A DNA stretch of 64,000 nucleotides, from assembly GCA_035647615.1 (NCBI GenBank), contig DASRND010000002.1:39850-103849 (forward strand). Direction: 5' to 3'. The position numbers and the translations under genes were made by a program. Positions 33,507-43,034 of this stretch are shown one piece after another (positions within the stretch are counted from its first letter, which is position 1; the number at the start of each line of letters is the position of its first letter). Under the pieces are notes generated by a model, which was not told where the DNA came from, did no database searches, and saw nothing but the letters and a program-made list of their open reading frames with translations. The DNA comes from Bacteroidales bacterium. Lineage in GTDB: Bacteria; Bacteroidota; Bacteroidia; Bacteroidales; 4484-276.

Positions 33507-34988
33507 CTATTTAACTTTAGCACTGAATTTCATTTTCCCAAAGAGCTCATCCAAATTTACCACAGCAATTCGGGATGCAATATCAGACATGGCATACGGA
33601 AGAATCAGGGTATTATTAAACACCATCCCTCCACAGGAATAGATAACGTTTGGGACATATCCTTCCCGTTCTTCTTCGGTGGCCGATAACAACGGTTGTT
33701 CTAGACGCGCAATTATCTTGGTAGGGTCGTCGAGGTCCAGCAAAATCACTCCAATTGCATATTGGCGCATGCTACCCACACCGTGCGTGAGTACCAGCCA
33801 GCCTTTATCTGTTTCTATGGGCGAGCCACAATTTCCAATCTGCACAAATTCCCACGGTTGTCTGGGCCGCTGGATGAGCTTGGAACTGTTCCAGAAGTGC
33901 ATATTATCGGAAAACATGATGTAATTGTTCTCACCGTCCTGCCGCGACAACATAGCAAATTTGCCATTCACCCTTCTGGGAAAAAGAGCCATACCTTTGT
34001 TCTTTACCCCTTCCCCGTTAAGGGTTATGATGTCGAAAGTTTGAAAATCTTTTGTCGCAATTAATTGGGGCAAAATGCTCTGCCCGTTGAAAGCAGTATA
34101 GGTTGCGTAATATTTTACGGTTCCGTTTTCATGGGTGAATTTAACGAAACGGGCATCCTCAATACCTTTACTTTCATTAGATGAAACAGGAAATATTACC
34201 CGTTCGGAAACAGCAGTTTCATCATCAAATTTCACCTTGTAGTTAGAGTCTGCCAACCAATTAATAACATTGATAGTCCAGCCGTCTGCTTCAAAATCGG
34301 TATTTGAATAAATCTCCTGAATACTCAGTTTCAAATCCGCATAGGTAAAAAACGCAGGGACCTGGCTCAAAATCCTCTTGCTGGTTTCGTTCCAGGCTTT
34401 TATGTCTTCTAATTTCAGTTTAAACAACTCATTGTTATAGAAAGGATCGTGAACCATGGCCGGAGTTTCCACAAATTCTGAAACACTATCGAAGTTGAAC
34501 AGGAAATTTTTATCTACTGTTCCACTTCTAAAAACGATGGACGAAATATGTCCTTCACCCGTTGCCCGCAAACTCATAATAAACCTCATGCTCCCTTTTG
34601 GAAGTAAGGTTTGATCGGGATGAGGAACAATGGATGGATTGAAAAGTGCAGCAGATTCAATGGAATACTCCATGGTGAGATAGGCTCCAATAAGTAGTTT
34701 TTTGGTTTTGTTAATAATGGTGACCTTTGGAACGTAGTCAGCTATTTTGTCGTAATGTTTCAAAAATTGCTCTTGAATGTTTTTATGACGATCGGCAAAC
34801 AGAAATAAGGTTTCCTGCAAAAGTTTTTCAGCCTTCTTATCAGTAAGTTTTAGAACTCTGAATATTATATTTCCTATTCGTGACAACTCGGTCGGAATAT
34901 GAGGTAATGCAATTACCCGAGAGGGATCTCCTGCTATTTTTATTTTTTTTCGTTTTACAATTCGTTGTAAATCCATTGACTTCATCAT
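33507..34988 (-). CDS. GH130-family glycoside phosphorylase/hydrolase (long form)
   Basis: The 493-residue protein has a helical N-terminal extension (about 1-170) and a five-bladed propeller of the GH130 family. Signatures include SNESKGIEDARFVKFT (catalytic Asp region), QDGENNYIMFSDNMHFWN, GNCGSPIETDKGWLVLTHGV, and GYVPNVIYSCGGMVFNNTLI near the end. GH130 enzymes act on beta-mannosides, often by phosphorolysis. It ends an apparent minus-strand operon and starts 14 bp after the GT4 gene. Confidence 0.85.
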   Translation of the reverse strand: MMKSMDLQRIVKRKKIKIAGDPSRVIALPHIPTELSRIGNIIFRVLKLTDKKAEKLLQETLFLFADRHKNIQEQFLKHYDKIADYVPKVTIINKTKKLLIGAYLTMEYSIESAALFNPSIVPHPDQTLLPKGSMRFIMSLRATGEGHISSIVFRSGTVDKNFLFNFDSVSEFVETPAMVHDPFYNNELFKLKLEDIKAWNETSKRILSQVPAFFTYADLKLSIQEIYSNTDFEADGWTINVINWLADSNYKVKFDDETAVSERVIFPVSSNESKGIEDARFVKFTHENGTVKYYATYTAFNGQSILPQLIATKDFQTFDIITLNGEGVKNKGMALFPRRVNGKFAMLSRQDGENNYIMFSDNMHFWNSSKLIQRPRQPWEFVQIGNCGSPIETDKGWLVLTHGVGSMRQYAIGVILLDLDDPTKIIARLEQPLLSATEEEREGYVPNVIYSCGGMVFNNTLILPYAMSDIASRIAVVNLDELFGKMKFSAKVK

Positions 34989-35002
34989 AACTATTTTATC
35001 AA

Positions 35003-36016
35003 TTACTTTTTGTGTAAAATTCGTTTATAAACATCCTGATAGCCATCCACCATTTTTTCGAGGCTAAAATTAGACAATGCCCAATCACGGCAATTTTTTC
35101 GGCTGATGGAATCTATTTTGCTTAAAGCTTCAACGGCTTCTTCCACAGTATTTACAAGAAACCCCGTTTTTGAATGATCTATTAATTCGGGCATAGAACC
35201 TCGGTTGAAAGCTATTACAGGCGTTCCGCAGAACATAGCCTCAGCCACGCTCAGTCCGAAGGGTTCGTCAAAGCTAATGGGATGAAGCAAAGCAAGGGCT
35301 TCTCCCAGCAATTTATCTCTTTCTTTTGGCCCGGAATTGCCAACAAAAACAATATCCTTATCGTTGATAAAAGGTTTTACTTTCTCATTGAAATAGGCTT
35401 CATCCTGAATTAAACCCGAAATGATCAATTTCTTGTTTGCCTTTTTTGCTATCTGAATGGATTCCGAGGTTCCCTTCTCAGGATGTATTCTGCCAAAAAA
35501 CAATAGATAGTCTTTAGGATTTGCGTTAAAAGTAAAATCCTTGCTTTCTATCCCGTTGTAAACTGTGGCAGTATAGTCAAGTTCAGGGCTTCGGTCGGAA
35601 TTGCTAATTGAAACATAGAAATTGTTGCTGTTGTATTTTTTAAAAACCGGAATTATTTTTTGAGACGAAAAGCCGTGGATAGTTGTAACAATTGGCGTTT
35701 CGATTAATCGGGAATATGTAAGCGGAAGAAAATCGAAGTTGTTGTGAATGATGTCAAACTTCGATGCCTGTTCCATTACGTGGCTGATGTGCAGACACTC
35801 CCACACCTTGGGATCAAGCGAATGATCTTCGGCATAGGCCGTTTGCGAAACATATTGCAGCTTTCCTTTGGTGTGCGAATTGCCCGAGGCAAACAAAGTT
35901 ACATCCACTCCTTTTTTTACAAGTCCTTCGGTAATATTAGATGCCACCTGTTCCCAGGGACCATATTTTTCGGGCGGTGTGCGCCAGGCTATGGGTGATA
36001 AAATTGCGACTTTCAT
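35003..36016 (-). CDS. GT4-family glycosyltransferase
   Basis: The 337-residue enzyme has the GT-B fold. Evidence is the N-terminal SPIAWRTPPEKYGPWEQVAS, LLFFGRIHPEKGTSESIQIA for the donor side, and LLHPISFDEPFGLSVAEAMF, the GT4 E-x7-E motif. It transfers a sugar from a nucleotide donor with retention. It lies between two GH130 genes on the same strand, so it probably takes part in making or remodelling a mannose-containing oligosaccharide. Confidence 0.88.
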   Translation of the reverse strand: MKVAILSPIAWRTPPEKYGPWEQVASNITEGLVKKGVDVTLFASGNSHTKGKLQYVSQTAYAEDHSLDPKVWECLHISHVMEQASKFDIIHNNFDFLPLTYSRLIETPIVTTIHGFSSQKIIPVFKKYNSNNFYVSISNSDRSPELDYTATVYNGIESKDFTFNANPKDYLLFFGRIHPEKGTSESIQIAKKANKKLIISGLIQDEAYFNEKVKPFINDKDIVFVGNSGPKERDKLLGEALALLHPISFDEPFGLSVAEAMFCGTPVIAFNRGSMPELIDHSKTGFLVNTVEEAVEALSKIDSISRKNCRDWALSNFSLEKMVDGYQDVYKRILHKK

Positions 36017-36079
36017 AGTTATGCTGTTTTTATTTTAAATGCTTTTGTCCGACAAACATAATATCCTTTTAAATAGATT

Positions 36080-36295
36080 TCTCCCTCCAAATTTGCTTCG
36101 TACATTTTCCAGTCGAAATGACACGCTGTGTTAGGGATTAGGGGTGGAAGGTTCGCGCGCTACGCGCCCGAACCTTCCACCCCCTCTACCCGCGCCAATC
36201 GTGTCATTCCGACTGAAAGGAGGAATCTACTGCGTTCCAATTAATTACAAAAACTTGTCATTAATAGCGTAGCGAAGAATCTTTGGATTTTAACC
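36080..36295 (-). repeat. Right inverted-repeat block, with internal hairpin at 36141-36184
   Basis: It mirrors 33215-33333. The internal hairpin GGGGTGGAAGGTTCG/CGAACCTTCCACCCC is the counterpart in position of the 33467 hairpin but has a different sequence. The block fills most of the 306-bp gap between two operon genes. Confidence 0.7.
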
Positions 36296-36322
36296 GTACA
36301 CAAATAATTAGAAATTTTCATG

Positions 36323-37258
36323 CTACAGAGCGCTTCTGCTGCTGTTGAGACAGTGATCCACGAGTTCCTCTATGTTTGCTGTCCCGACACACATCACCGT
36401 ATCGGCTGCGCCCCAATAAATTTTTACGGTTCCGTCAGGTTCGGGAATTGCGCCACACGAAAACACAACATTGGGCACATAGCCCGTAATTTCGTAGGTT
36501 TCCTCCGGCTGAAGAATCCATTCATCGCCTACTGCTATTATTTTTGCAGGATTATTTAAATCGTGCAAAGCAACACCAAGCCGATAAACACTGCCCGACA
36601 TGGTTGGGTAAACACCATGATAAATATTGAGCCATCCGCGCGGAGTTTTAATGGGCGTTGCACCGGGCCCGATTTTCATTTCATCCCAATGATACTGCAC
36701 GGGCTTCATTATCAATTCCGAATCTCCCCAATACCTCAGGTCGGGCGAAAAAGAAATCCAGATAGCCCAGGGCGAAATGTCGGAATGAGGACGATCCAGG
36801 CGCGCATACAATCCGTTAAACTTTTCGGGGAAAATTACCACATTTCTAAAATCGGCTTCGGTAATCATCGAAAATCGTTCTACGGATTGAAAATCTTTGG
36901 TTTTTGCCAGTCCAATCCTCACACCATGCTGCGAATAAGCACTGTAGGTGATTAGGTACTCACCATCGATAAATACAATGCGGGGATCTTCTACTCCATA
37001 AGCTTCGTAGGTTTTAAAAACTCCTTCGGTAGCAGGTGTTAAAAACGGTTCTGAATCTACCTTAAAATTAAACCCATCGCTACTCACAGCTTTTCCAATA
37101 ATGCTCCGACCATTTAGGTTGTGTGACCTAAAAAGCATGATGTATTCGTCATTGTGTTTTGCCATGCCGGCATTGTGTACCGTTGCCACCGGATACGGAA
37201 TATCGTCCTTAGTGAGAATAGGATTGTTGGGATATCTTTTAATTAATGTTTTCTTCAT
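36323..37258 (-). CDS. GH130-family glycoside phosphorylase/hydrolase (short form)
   Basis: The 311-residue protein consists of the propeller only. Family motifs are AVHNAG-like TVHNAGMAKH, YEAYGVEDPRIVFIDGEY with the catalytic-acid EDPR, RLDRPHSDISPWAIWIS, and GPGATPIKTPRGWLNIYHGV. The end is GYVPNVVFSCGAIPEPDG. It would cleave or phosphorolyse a beta-mannoside; linkage preference cannot be told. It shares the strand and probably a transcript with flanking GT4 genes. Confidence 0.9.
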   Translation of the reverse strand: MKKTLIKRYPNNPILTKDDIPYPVATVHNAGMAKHNDEYIMLFRSHNLNGRSIIGKAVSSDGFNFKVDSEPFLTPATEGVFKTYEAYGVEDPRIVFIDGEYLITYSAYSQHGVRIGLAKTKDFQSVERFSMITEADFRNVVIFPEKFNGLYARLDRPHSDISPWAIWISFSPDLRYWGDSELIMKPVQYHWDEMKIGPGATPIKTPRGWLNIYHGVYPTMSGSVYRLGVALHDLNNPAKIIAVGDEWILQPEETYEITGYVPNVVFSCGAIPEPDGTVKIYWGAADTVMCVGTANIEELVDHCLNSSRSAL

Positions 37259-37297
37259 TTTTAGTGTTTTAATTATTGTTGTCCATTAAATTATGTC

Positions 37298-37432
37298 GTC
37301 CCTGCGGGTCTTGATTATTTCTCTCAACTTTTTCTCTACCCATATTTTGTCCCTAAAGAAACAGCTCCGTTAAAAGCTAAATTTAGGTAGAAAAAATTAG
37401 GAAACACCAATTTAACCAAGTCCCGCAGGGAC
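37298..37432. repeat. Inverted-repeat element GTCCCTGCGGG ... CCCGCAGGGAC
   Basis: Perfect 11-bp ends enclose about 113 bp with a weaker inner repeat (TTTCTCTACC/GGTAGAAAAA). It lies between the GH130 and the large GT gene. No coding frame is seen. Confidence 0.65.
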
Positions 37433-37492
37433 GCAATTTATCAGACATTTAAGCATCAATCGTTTCATTTTACCAGACAACAATGTGTTATC

Positions 37493-39727
37493 TTATTCTT
37501 TAAGGTAGTAATCCTCTTGTGCTTTCAACACATTTAAATAGGAAATTAAATAGGCCAAAGTACTTTCAGCTCCCTGATTTTGGTTTACGCCATAGCTCTC
37601 AAGGCCATCAAAACAACCTTTTGTTTCATGGTTAAAGAGATTCATTCGCAAATCATTTTCTCCCAGGAACCATTTAAAGGATTTGAATAATTTACTTAAA
37701 TATTTTTTGTCGTTCGAGATATTGTAGGCTTGTCGAAACATCAAAACCATCCCCATAGCATCGATAGGCTGCTGGGCAAATACAGATCGTTCACCATCTT
37801 TTTTAAACCATTTTTCGTTTCCAATAACAGATAAGTATCCATTACGCATGGTGTGATCCATTAAAAAATGCATCGAATCGAAAGCAACTTTTCTAACAGC
37901 ATCTTCATTCAAAATCTCAGCTGCATGGAGCATTGCTAAGGGAAGTATGGCATTATCATAGGCCAATAGCTGTTCAAACCAATTCCAGTTATCATGTGAG
38001 TTTTGCTCATAATGCTCAACTAAAACATGGGTCAGCTTTCTCAGTCTTTCGATCATCACATCATCCGACATATTACTCCTTAAATAGTGACAAACGCCTG
38101 TTACTGTATTGGCAATGCTTCTAATGGATTTCAGCTTATCGAAAACCGGTGTGGCTTTATCGAAAATAAGTCTGCCAATTTGGTAATAAGAGTCGTTAGG
38201 TGAATTATCCAGCATATATCCAATTGCCCAAATCGTTCTTCCAAAAGAATCTTCCGATCCTACCTCGTCGAGGAATTGCCTGTTAAAGCTCATGAAGTTT
38301 CTAAAAGTGCCACCGGGATTTTGCATATAATGAATGTAACTCAGATAGATCGGGCACAACCTAAGGGCAGAAGTGTCTTTTTTAACTTTATAGGTCATCA
38401 GAGCCATCAGCAGCGCCCTGGAATTATCGTCAAGGCAATAGCCCTCTTTAAGGTTGGGTATTCCAAATTTCGCATGTTGAATTATGCCGGCATCATCGGT
38501 AAGACGCTTTACATGCTCAATAGAAAACGCTGGTAAAAGAGAAATATCGAAGGGGATAACCTCTTTCTTTTCAATTTTAATATCTTCATCAACTACTTTT
38601 TCAACTATGTCATTGTAGATGGAACCAATTTTTGGCCAGGTTATCTTTCTTCCGTGCTCTAAAGCTTTCTTGCGTATCGCAAGGCGCTTTTCGGGATTAT
38701 CAAGCAGGTCTATTAAAATGTTTGACAACTCATCGGTATCGCCGAAATCAAAGAGAACACCTCTGCCGTGGCTCAATAGCTCAGTAGCATGCCAGTAGGG
38801 AGTTGAGACAACTGCAGAGCCTGTTCCCACGGCATAAGCGAGCGTTCCACTGGTTATCTGTGCCTCATTTAAATAGGGTGTAATGTAGATATCGGATGCA
38901 TACAAATACTTAAAGAGCTCTTCTTGTGTTGCAAATTTGTTGAGCAAAACCACATTTTTCTCAAGTTTTAAGTCTTCGATGAGTTGGGTTAAGTAAAGAC
39001 GATACTCCTCTCCCGAATGCCTGATTACGTTGGGATGGGTTTTACCCAAAACAATATATAAAACATCCGGATGCTTTTCGACTACCTTGGGCAGCGCTTG
39101 TATGGCAGTCTCAATACCCTTGTTTCGGCCAACAAAGCCAAATGTGAGCATGACCTTTTTCTTTTCGAGCTTAAACTCCTTCTTTACCTCCTCCTGAATA
39201 TACCGGAAGTTGGGCACACCATGTTCTGCATAGGCAATCTTCTCTCTTGGGACTTCATAAATCTCAACAAGCATTTCTATTGCTTTGTAGCTCATAACCA
39301 CTATCCGGTTGGCCATCTTACAAATCCGTTGCAGTATTTCTTTCTGGGCGAAAGAGGGAGATTGTATCACGGTGTGCAGTGTTACTATAAGCGGCACATC
39401 CAACTGGTGGAGCAAGGGCAAAATATACACCCCGTCCTTGCCACCAAAAACACCAAACTCATGCTGCAATATGCAACAATCGGCACCGCTCATGTTTATG
39501 TATTTTGCGGCAACCAGATAATCTTCCTGAAACTCTTGCCTAATGGAAAGCTTCACCTCTTCGGGATAGTTTAACTCCTCCTCAGAATCGTTGATGGCTA
39601 TGATGAAACTCTTTTTATGGTGAGGTTCATCAATATCCGAAGCCACCATGGAATTGAAAAGATTTCTGGTAAAAGTCCCTATCCCACATTGGCGGGGAGG
39701 ATATGTTGCAATATAAGCATTTTTCAT
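37493..39727 (-). CDS. Large GT4 glycosyltransferase with C-terminal helical domain
   Basis: The protein has 744 residues. Residues about 1-390 are a GT-B glycosyltransferase (PPRQCGIGTFTRNLFNSM start, FGFVGRNKGIETAIQALPKV, SDIYITPYLNEAQITSGTLA). Residues about 420-740 are an alpha/alpha-barrel-like helical domain (KEGYCLDDNSRALLMALMTY, DSFGRTIWAIGYMLDNSPND, YGVNQNQGAESTLAYLISYL). The helical domain resembles those in glycoside hydrolases or epimerases, but its activity is unknown. It is the first gene of the minus-strand glycan cluster. Confidence 0.85.
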   Translation of the reverse strand: MKNAYIATYPPRQCGIGTFTRNLFNSMVASDIDEPHHKKSFIIAINDSEEELNYPEEVKLSIRQEFQEDYLVAAKYINMSGADCCILQHEFGVFGGKDGVYILPLLHQLDVPLIVTLHTVIQSPSFAQKEILQRICKMANRIVVMSYKAIEMLVEIYEVPREKIAYAEHGVPNFRYIQEEVKKEFKLEKKKVMLTFGFVGRNKGIETAIQALPKVVEKHPDVLYIVLGKTHPNVIRHSGEEYRLYLTQLIEDLKLEKNVVLLNKFATQEELFKYLYASDIYITPYLNEAQITSGTLAYAVGTGSAVVSTPYWHATELLSHGRGVLFDFGDTDELSNILIDLLDNPEKRLAIRKKALEHGRKITWPKIGSIYNDIVEKVVDEDIKIEKKEVIPFDISLLPAFSIEHVKRLTDDAGIIQHAKFGIPNLKEGYCLDDNSRALLMALMTYKVKKDTSALRLCPIYLSYIHYMQNPGGTFRNFMSFNRQFLDEVGSEDSFGRTIWAIGYMLDNSPNDSYYQIGRLIFDKATPVFDKLKSIRSIANTVTGVCHYLRSNMSDDVMIERLRKLTHVLVEHYEQNSHDNWNWFEQLLAYDNAILPLAMLHAAEILNEDAVRKVAFDSMHFLMDHTMRNGYLSVIGNEKWFKKDGERSVFAQQPIDAMGMVLMFRQAYNISNDKKYLSKLFKSFKWFLGENDLRMNLFNHETKGCFDGLESYGVNQNQGAESTLAYLISYLNVLKAQEDYYLKE

Positions 39728-40130
39728 ACTTTATGTTTTAGTTCAAAAAACTAACGGGCTGTTCAACAAATGGTTCACTTGGCATTTACCCTGTTTCAAG
39801 AGTAGTTTCGCGTGTTTTTATTTACAATTAACCATTATGATTTCGTTCTAAAAAGTCAGCGTTCATCGAATTTAAATTCACTTACCGCTACCCTTCCGAT
39901 AAATTTAAAGGATAAAGGCATTTGACTTTTTGAAATGGACTTAATCATATAAATCTTGGCCCGAATCGGAATAAGACTCATAAAATGAACGGATTATAGA
40001 AACATGTTTCGAAAAGGAGGGCTACGGGTGTTTGACTAATGTGCAGAATTACGCATCGCATCAAGAGCTTTTTTGTGTAGGATTACAACTTTTATGAAAA
40101 AGTAAAATCCCTACCAGTTTCAACCCGTAA
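39728..40130. other. Gene-free stretch upstream of the glycan cluster
   Basis: AT-rich sequence that presumably carries the cluster promoter on the minus strand. I see no clear -33/-7 pair and no coding frame. Confidence 0.4.
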
Positions 40131-40214
40131 GCCAAAGCTGGAAACTTTTGGCACATCGCCAGAAATGACATCAAACTGAACGAAAATGTTAACCAGTTAA
40201 ATGGGTTCGACTAA
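40131..40214 (+). pseudogene. Remnant of the N-terminal domain of a third tyrosine recombinase
   Basis: The frame AGNFWHIARNDIKLNENVNQ, then a stop, parallels residues 45-62 of the 21.05 kb recombinase (RGFWHIAKSDFKLNSVFE). DNA identity is high over TTTTGGCACATCGCC. Nothing else of the gene remains. Confidence 0.65.
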
Positions 40215-40321
40215 TTGGAGGAAGGTTCACAATAGATCCCCAATCAGGTGTACATATCTATCTTTTCGAATAAACGTTTTAGTTGAAGACCCACCAGATG
40301 AGTTTCTTAACCAAGTAAAAA

Positions 40322-40356
40322 CTCCCGAAGGCCAATGCGTCTTCGGGAGCTTTTTT
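40322..40356 (+). terminator. Orphan terminator of the conserved-loop family
   Basis: CTCCCGAAG/CTTCGGGAG with loop GCCAATGCGT is followed by C and TTTTTT. There is no intact gene upstream on this strand. Confidence 0.7.
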
Positions 40357-40366
40357 ATTATAAATC

Positions 40367-40449
40367 AGTCACCTTGTGAATTCGGTCTAAACCTAAAACA
40401 TTAGTCAGAAGGTTCGTTTGTTGGCCTGGCGGTATTCACCGGGTGACTT
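40367..40449 (+). repeat. Single diverged REP-like palindrome
   Basis: AGTCACCTTGTGAATTC at the left pairs with GTATTCACCGGGTGACTT at the right. It has the same outer design as the array at 41.9-43.5 kb but a different interior (AAACCTAAAACATTAGTC). Confidence 0.7.
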
Positions 40450-40506
40450 TTTCTAAACACCAGTCACCATTGGGAATTATCGCGGCTTTCTGCTGAATAA
40501 TATTGG

Positions 40507-40514
40507 TAGTTTTG
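40507..40514 (+). promoter_or_regulatory. -7 element of the helicase gene
   Basis: TAGTTTTG fits TAnnTTTG and lies only 4 bp before the ATG at 40519, implying an almost leaderless message if used. Confidence 0.35.
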
Positions 40515-40518
40515 TAAA

Positions 40519-41832
40519 ATGACAGCTAGAAATAAAAATCTGCAATCCATATTGGATAAATTGGGAATCCAGGAGCTCAATCAGATGCAGCAGGATGCGC
40601 ACAAAGCCATCCGAACACATTCCGAGATAGTGCTTTTATCACCCACGGGAACGGGAAAAACCCTGGGTTTCCTCTTGCCCATTATTGCCGATCTCGATCC
40701 TGACTGCAAGGAAGTCCAGGTTTTGATTTTAGTCCCTTCACGCGAATTAGCCATCCAGATAGAGCAAGTTACACGTGAAATGGGAAGCGGTTTTAAAACC
40801 AATGCTGTGTATGGTGGAAGGGTCGGATCGAAGGATAAAATTGATCTGGCGCACCCTCCGGCTATTTTAATTGGAACTCCGGGTAGAATTGCCGATCACA
40901 TGCGGCGACAAACCGTTTCGACGAAAAGAATAAAAACTTTGGTGTTGGATGAGTTTGATAAATCCCTGGAAGTGGGCTTTGAAAAAGAGATGATGGAAAT
41001 CGTTGAAGCCTTACCAGCTGTCGAAAAAAAGATCCTCACCTCTGCTACCCAAAACATTGAAATACCTGAATTTGTCGGGATCAAAAATGCCGAAAGGTTG
41101 GATTACCTGCATGAGGCTCCAAAACTACTCACCATCAAAACCATTATTTCTCCATCAAAAGATAAGTTGAATACCCTTGTGAAATTGCTGGCATTCGTTG
41201 GTGATGCAAGCGGAATTGTATTTTGTAATTTCAAGGAAACCATTCAATATGTGAGCGACTTTCTCAACGAAAATCACATCCCCCATGCTTGTTTTTATGG
41301 CGGGCTTGAGCAAATTGATCGCGAACGCGCATTGATAAAATTCAGAAACGGCACCCATCGTTTATTGGTCGCCACCGATCTGGCTGCCCGGGGCATCGAT
41401 GTCCCCGAAATGGATTTCATCATCCATTATCAGCTTCCACCAAAGGAGCGTGAATTTATACACCGCAACGGACGAACAGCAAGGATGCACAGCAATGGCA
41501 CCGCCTACGTTTTGAAATGGGAAAATGAAGATCTACCTGATTTCATCAAAGGATCGGAAGAGCAAGAAATTAAAGCCATATATGCACCGGTTAAAAGTAA
41601 ATGGGCAACGCTTTTCGTTTCGGGTGGTAAGAAGGATAAGATTTCCAAAGGCGACATTGCTGGATTGTTTTTCAAGCTGGGAAATCTTGACAAGGACGAA
41701 CTGGGAACCATCGAATTAAAACAGGATTGTGCTTTCGTAGCGGTACCTGCCACAAAATCGGCTGAATTGATTAAACAGTTAAACAACAGCAAACTTAAAA
41801 AGAAAAAGGTGCGGGTAAGTTTGCTGGAATAA
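40519..41832 (+). CDS. dbpA: DEAD-box RNA helicase with DbpA-type C-terminal RNA-binding domain
   Basis: This 437-residue helicase shows the Q motif (NQMQQDA), motif I SPTGTGKT (about 41-48), motif II as DEFD in LVLDEFDKS, motif III SATQ, motif V TDLAARGID and motif VI HRNGRTAR. The last 75 residues (KWATLFVSGGKKDKISKGDI onward) form the DbpA RNA-binding domain that in E. coli recognises 23S rRNA hairpin 92 during 50S assembly. The DEFD variant of motif II is noteworthy but keeps the catalytic Asp-Glu. It is a single gene. Confidence 0.92.
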   Translation: MTARNKNLQSILDKLGIQELNQMQQDAHKAIRTHSEIVLLSPTGTGKTLGFLLPIIADLDPDCKEVQVLILVPSRELAIQIEQVTREMGSGFKTNAVYGGRVGSKDKIDLAHPPAILIGTPGRIADHMRRQTVSTKRIKTLVLDEFDKSLEVGFEKEMMEIVEALPAVEKKILTSATQNIEIPEFVGIKNAERLDYLHEAPKLLTIKTIISPSKDKLNTLVKLLAFVGDASGIVFCNFKETIQYVSDFLNENHIPHACFYGGLEQIDRERALIKFRNGTHRLLVATDLAARGIDVPEMDFIIHYQLPPKEREFIHRNGRTARMHSNGTAYVLKWENEDLPDFIKGSEEQEIKAIYAPVKSKWATLFVSGGKKDKISKGDIAGLFFKLGNLDKDELGTIELKQDCAFVAVPATKSAELIKQLNNSKLKKKKVRVSLLE

Positions 41833-41892
41833 AACGAATAGAATTATTGGTCAAGTGGCTGACATCGAATCGTCAAAAATAAACCCATCAGG

Positions 41893-42368
41893 AGTCACCC
41901 GGTGAATGCTGTTTGAGATTGAAACGTTCCTTTGAGAGGCAGAGCTTCTATTTGAAGTTATTCACGGAGTGACTTTTCACAAACACCAGTCACACCGTGA
42001 ATTCTGCTTGAGCATAAAACGCTATTTTCGGGGAGCAGAACTTCTGCCTTGGGTTATTCACGGCGTGACTTTTACCAGCATTTCGCAGTCACACCGGGAA
42101 TTTTGTCTGAGATCGAAACGCTCTTTTTGAAAGGCAGAGCTTCTGTTTGGAGTTATTCACGGCGTGACTTTCACGAGTGTTTTGCAGTCACACCGTGAAT
42201 TCTGCTTGAGCATAAAACGCTCTTTTCGGGGAGCAGAACTTCTGCCTTGGGTTATTCACGGCGTGACTTTTACCAGCATTTTGCAGTCACACCGTGAATT
42301 TTGTCTGAGATTGAAACGCTCTTTTCGGGAAGCAGAGCTTCTGTCTTGGGTTATTCACGGCGTGACTT
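41893..42368 (+). repeat. REP-like palindrome array, left part (5 units)
   Basis: Units of 83-84 bp lie at 41893-41975, 41988-42071, 42087-42170, 42186-42269 and 42285-42368, with 12-16 bp spacers. Each starts AGTCACACCGTGAATT (or close) and ends TTATTCACGGCGTGACTT, so each is one imperfect hairpin. The interior includes AGCAGAGCTTCTG, itself a small palindrome. Units 2 and 4 are nearly identical. Confidence 0.92.
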
Positions 42369-42981
42369 GTCGCCCAGATACATCAACATATTTTGCAGCA
42401 AGCGTCTTATTCACGAGCTTTCCCTGCCTCAAGCCTGCATAATCTCTTGCCGAAGAGTATTCCCAGTCTGTACTTCGTTTCACCAACCCTGCTCTTACAG
42501 GATTTTGATGGATGTAATCGAAACATATTTGCGGGTATTGCATTTCAGGAATGGTAATGTTCATTTGTGTAATTCCATCTTGTATAAAAAAAGATGGTGC
42601 TATTCCTTTCGGACAATTTATACATTCTGCTTTTGTTTTTTCGCGAAATAATTTTCCGCTTAGGCCATTTTGAATATTGAAAGCACGGGTGTAAGAACGC
42701 AGCATAATCCCAATGGAGTCATTAAGTGATCGTGGCTTTTGTCTGTTTTTATCTTGAACAGCCTCTTTTATGCTTGAACATTCTATTTCTACCTTATTCA
42801 CTAACACCATAAAATGAAAGTGATTGGGCATTAAACACCATGCAAGAAGGTCAGCATAGGGGCTGATAAATGTTTTGACCTTTTTCAGAAAGTAAAAATA
42901 GTTGTCCTGATTTAAAAAAACCTTACACCTGTTGTTGCCCTGATTGTAAATGTGGTAGAGGTATCCTGTTTCAAAAATCAT
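42355..42981 (-). CDS. REP-associated tyrosine transposase (RAYT, Y1/IS200-like)
   Basis: The protein has about 208 residues from ATG 42981 (an upstream ATG at 43023 gives 222). The Y1 fold motifs are present: [11 protein letters not shown] at the start, the HUH-type [12 protein letters not shown], and a catalytic Tyr in [12 protein letters not shown] (about 110). The end [20 protein letters not shown] is typical of RAYT proteins. RAYTs cut and move REP hairpins as single-stranded DNA. It is embedded in REP-like repeats on both sides. Its last codons and TGA stop lie within the fifth repeat unit. Confidence 0.9.
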   Translation of the reverse strand: MIFETGYLYHIYNQGNNRCKVFLNQDNYFYFLKKVKTFISPYADLLAWCLMPNHFHFMVLVNKVEIECSSIKEAVQDKNRQKPRSLNDSIGIMLRSYTRAFNIQNGLSGKLFREKTKAECINCPKGIAPSFFIQDGITQMNITIPEMQYPQICFDYIHQNPVRAGLVKRSTDWEYSSARDYAGLRQGKLVNKTLAAKYVDVSGRQVTP

Positions 42982-43034
42982 AGTATTTTTTGGGGTTAAA
43001 GATAGAATGTTTTTATCAGTCACAAGTATTTTGC

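Noticed and set aside
33376..33689. Open frames near the GC hairpin
   Set aside because: They are antisense to the GH130 end or composed of the inverted repeat.
42164..42651. Overlapping plus-strand open frames across the repeats and RAYT
   Set aside because: They are translations of palindromic repeats or the antisense of the transposase, with no domain pattern.
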